Below, one piece after another: positions 45,730-48,009 of a DNA stretch of 48,009 nt. The stretch comes from Bacilli bacterium (lineage in GTDB: Bacteria; Bacillota_I; Bacilli_A; RF39; UBA660). The notes under the pieces were generated by a model. The model saw nothing but the letters and a program-made list of their open reading frames with translations. It was not told the origin of the DNA and did not search any database. Location of the stretch: assembly GCA_017406955.1 (NCBI GenBank), contig JAFQXM010000009.1, positions 1 through 48,009 on the forward strand. Reading direction: 5' to 3'. Each line of letters starts with the position of its first letter. Position 1 is the stretch's first letter. The translations under genes and the position numbers were made by a program.

Positions 45730-46781
45730 ATATATTTTTTGAATTTAACTTTAGGAAAGTAGTAATGTATTATATTACTATAATCACAACCATTAATAGC
45801 TAATTCATTAGAACCAAATATACTTAATCCTAAGAAATCTCCCCAACCCCTACTTATAAAGCATATATTATCTTTATTGATTATAATATTAATGTATAGT
45901 GATTTTAGATTTAGTTTATCTTTAAAGGTTTTACCATCTATAATGGATTTACCTATTTGAATTTTTAAAATTTTACCATATGGAGAAGTTTCTAATATTT
46001 TAATTTTAGTATCTTTATCAATCTTTATCTTAAATATATCACTTAAAACAGAATATTTAATTTTTTTAGTTTCCAAGTAATAGGGTGAAGAGAAATCCCA
46101 AAGACTATATACTCCAGATAAATATGGATATCTACTATCTTTTAAAGTTAATCCATTATTAGTCATATGAATAAATGGTAAAATATAATAATTGTTATAA
46201 GTTACAAAAATACAATTAGTTTCATCAATAGCTTTTTCGTACAATTTGATCATATCATTATAATTAGGAGTTAAAGATAATTTATAATAAGAAATAGGTT
46301 TATATAAACTAAAGCTATCAATAGCTTCTATTATTTTATCTTCATGCATCTTTTTAAAAGCATAAGTTCTATAAAGAACAGCTAAAGCTTTCAATACTTC
46401 AATATTTAAATCAGGGATAGAGTTAGTCGCAAGTACTCCTAATAAATAATCTTTTAAACTAATTTCTACAATGGCGTTACTTTCTAATTTTAGTGTTACT
46501 AAATAATGTTCATTTGAATAATATAAGTCATCTTTTAATAACTCTATATCTTCAGTAGTATTAATCTCAAAACTTTTAACCATAACGCCATCTACTATTA
46601 AATAAACTTTACCACTATTAAAATTAATATTGTTGTTCTTAATAAAATTTTTAGTTCTTCTTTTAATTTCAGTATCATTAGATTTTAATCCCAATTCACG
46701 AGAAAATTCATAATTCATAGTTAAGTATAAGTATAGAATGTTTTCATTTCTATCTTTTTTTATTTCATATTTATAAAACAT
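45714..46781 (-). CDS. SpoIID/LytB-like protein lacking the catalytic glutamate
   Basis: 355 residues. The SpoIID core is visible: ISLKDYLLGVLATN, then EVLKALAVLYRTYAF, then IHMTNNGLTLKDS with YPYLSGVYSLWDFSSP, and a terminal GWGDFLGLSIFGSNELAINGC. SpoIID is a lytic transglycosylase that trims peptidoglycan in engulfment. Here the residue aligned with the catalytic Glu (A-x-E-M-P) is Asn120, and the GWGHG histidine is Asp315. No signal peptide or membrane helix is seen at the N-terminus. It is likely a non-enzymatic or changed derivative. The start ATG follows TAGGTGATACT. Confidence 0.75.
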   Translation of the reverse strand: MFYKYEIKKDRNENILYLYLTMNYEFSRELGLKSNDTEIKRRTKNFIKNNNINFNSGKVYLIVDGVMVKSFEINTTEDIELLKDDLYYSNEHYLVTLKLESNAIVEISLKDYLLGVLATNSIPDLNIEVLKALAVLYRTYAFKKMHEDKIIEAIDSFSLYKPISYYKLSLTPNYNDMIKLYEKAIDETNCIFVTYNNYYILPFIHMTNNGLTLKDSRYPYLSGVYSLWDFSSPYYLETKKIKYSVLSDIFKIKIDKDTKIKILETSPYGKILKIQIGKSIIDGKTFKDKLNLKSLYINIIINKDNICFISRGWGDFLGLSIFGSNELAINGCDYSNIIHYYFPKVKFKKYIKELP

Positions 46782-46825
46782 AGTATCACCTAAAATTAGT
46801 ATGATATAAATATTTATAAATATAC

Positions 46826-46866
46826 AAAAAAAGAATTAAAATTCAAAATACTTTAATTCTTTTTTA
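46826..46866 (-). terminator. Terminator of the phospholipase-like gene
   Basis: AAAAAAGAATTAAA and TTTAATTCTTTTTT form a perfect 14-base stem around an 11-base loop, overlapping the 3' end of the gene. On the minus strand it ends in a T-run. Confidence 0.75.
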
Positions 46867-47807
46867 ATATTACAATCTAATCCAGTAACATAACTTTTAT
46901 TAGTAAATATTTTATTTAAGTTAACATCTTTATTATCAAAAAATTTAAAAGTATCTATAATTATATTATTTGCTTCTTTTAAAGCTTTTAAATATAATTC
47001 TATAAAAGATTCATTACTAGTTAGATTATATTCTATAGGATTTCTCCATAATTCATGCTTAGTATTTAAAAAATCACGTTTATCTTTTAAAGGATAATGA
47101 TAGCTTATAGCTTCAAATCTAAAGATATATCTTGGTGTAAAAGTATCTATTATTTTATAAAAGAATTTCTTTATACCATATTTATCCCTTCTAAACAGAT
47201 TTAAACATAATTTCATAGATTTTATTGATTTGTAGTATATATTGCTCATATTTTTAATATGATATGTTTTATAAAAACTATAATCAATACATTTATTTAG
47301 ATTATTAGAGAATGGTTTAGTATCAAAACAATATTTACTAATATTGAAATGGTAAGGATTGATTTTTTCTCTATTTAGAATCATGTAATTATCTATATAT
47401 GCTTCCATAAAAGCATGTCTATTATTATATTTATATGTAGTAGGTTTTTTCTTGTTGAAATTTCCTGTTTTATAAAATATATAGGGATGAGTAGTAGAAT
47501 CTAGACAGTAGTGACATATTAAACCTATTAGATAAGAGCATACATCTTTATCATTATATAATTTATTCTCTTTAATATATTCTATTAAATTGATAAAAAA
47601 ATCTCTTGTTTTAGTAGTGTGAAATTTTTTTTGAAGATTTCTTATTTTTTTACTATGTTTAATATTTATATTATAGTAAAACATTACAGGATCGCTACTT
47701 TGAGAAAACATCTTAATTCTGTCTAAATCAACCTTATTTTTAATGTTAGTTGGTAGATTATTATATATATCATAGCCAAAGTAAGCATGAGTAATAGTTG
47801 CGGGCAT
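46836..47807 (-). CDS. Zinc-dependent phospholipase C-like protein
   Basis: 323 residues, no signal peptide. The N-terminus MPATITHAYFGYDIYN, the SDPVMFY segment, a His in KKFHTTKTRDFF and LIGLICHYCLDSTTHPY give the spaced His and Asp ligands of the zinc-dependent phospholipase C (PF00882-like) family. Many such proteins in gut Bacillota lack a leader, as here, and their substrates are unknown. A strong AAGGAGGT site precedes the ATG. The gene faces the Abi-like gene across 98 bases. Confidence 0.85.
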   Translation of the reverse strand: MPATITHAYFGYDIYNNLPTNIKNKVDLDRIKMFSQSSDPVMFYYNINIKHSKKIRNLQKKFHTTKTRDFFINLIEYIKENKLYNDKDVCSYLIGLICHYCLDSTTHPYIFYKTGNFNKKKPTTYKYNNRHAFMEAYIDNYMILNREKINPYHFNISKYCFDTKPFSNNLNKCIDYSFYKTYHIKNMSNIYYKSIKSMKLCLNLFRRDKYGIKKFFYKIIDTFTPRYIFRFEAISYHYPLKDKRDFLNTKHELWRNPIEYNLTSNESFIELYLKALKEANNIIIDTFKFFDNKDVNLNKIFTNKSYVTGLDCNIKKELKYFEF

Positions 47808-47831
47808 ATTATACCTCCTTAAGTTATAAAA

Positions 47832-47843
47832 TAAATTATATCA
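47832..47843 (-). promoter_or_regulatory. Extended -10 promoter of the phospholipase-like gene
   Basis: On the minus strand TGaTATAAT lies about 30 bases before the start codon. Confidence 0.45.
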
Positions 47844-47879
47844 CAGATATAAAAAAATGATACTTTTATTTTAATATTA

Positions 47880-47888
47880 TGATATAAT
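47880..47888 (+). promoter_or_regulatory. Extended -10 promoter of the Abi-like gene
   Basis: TGaTATAAT lies 17 bases before the ATG. The weak spacing to a -35 is compensated by the extended motif. Confidence 0.45.
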
Positions 47889-47905
47889 CTATAATAGGTG
47901 ATACT

Positions 47906-48009
47906 ATGATAGAAAAGCAGTTTAAGAATTTAGATGAACAATTACAAATATTTAAGAATAAGGGATTGGTTGTAGAAGATGAAAGATATGCTAAAGGGGT
48001 ATTATTAAG
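47906..48009 (+). CDS. Abi-like (AbiD/AbiF family) protein, 3' partial
   Basis: Only the first 34 residues lie in the window, beginning MIEKQFKNLDEQLQIFKNKG. They match the start of Abi_2 (AbiD/AbiF-like) proteins: a helix with x-x-Q-x-x-x-L-K-x-x-G-L, then V-x-D-E-x-x-A-x-x-x-L. Some members abort phage infection, possibly as RNA-binding or HEPN-type ribonucleases; others have unknown roles. The Shine-Dalgarno is TAGGTGATACT. The call rests on a short segment. Confidence 0.55.
   Translation, partial: MIEKQFKNLDEQLQIFKNKGLVVEDERYAKGVLL

Overview
The window is AT-rich DNA from a low-GC Gram-positive bacterium. It uses the standard bacterial code: TGA is a real stop (for example at the ends of tpiA and of the second DUF2207 gene) and tryptophan is TGG. 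The gene order rpsJ to rplQ, then two EcfA-like ATPases, truA, rplM and rpsI is that of Bacillota. Spo0A, an EssC-type secretion ATPase, the missing L30 gene and short intergenic spaces suggest a reduced Bacilli/Erysipelotrichia/RF39-like lineage close to the root of Mollicutes. The lineage is inference; no rRNA or tRNA gene was seen. There is no gene-free stretch over 300 bases; the longest is the 225-base rpsJ leader region (17873-18097).

Layout. 1-2235 is the 3' part of a large pilin-like, Ig-repeat, cysteine-rich surface protein. 2249-4595 holds clpP (minus strand) and a TGS-uridine kinase fusion. 4653-13597 is a glycolysis and membrane region: gap, lemA, two related DUF2207 genes, then a tight operon of pgk, an unknown gene, a flippase-like membrane protein, a glycolipid glycosyltransferase and tpiA. 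13699-14866 carries spo0A, with a candidate Spo0A box upstream, and an unknown gene. 14960-17872 carries a DUF4143 ATPase, a small HTH regulator and a Y-family polymerase.

18098-32352 is one long ribosomal operon of 30 genes (S10-spc-alpha) with secY, adk, map, infA, rpmJ and rpoA, but no rpmD (L30). 32457-36820 holds a DUF1292 gene, a coiled-coil protein, a short-chain dehydrogenase, two decayed EcfA-like ATPases without ecfT, and truA. rplM-rpsI follows with its own promoter and an L13-type leader. 37913-40281 has a P-loop protein, two membrane proteins and a ZIP transporter.

40408-45705 is a compact type VII secretion operon: essC, yukD/esaB and two small helical proteins. On the minus strand follow a SpoIID-like protein lacking the catalytic glutamate and a zinc-dependent phospholipase C-like protein. 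The right edge cuts an Abi-like gene.

The ribosomal, glycolytic and secretion genes look functional. The most unusual parts are the decayed ECF pair, the stripped-down type VII operon, the SpoIID-like pseudoenzyme and the probable Spo0A autoregulation site. Many start codons here were placed by the ribosome binding site, because in-frame GTG triplets often lie inside the Shine-Dalgarno sequence itself.
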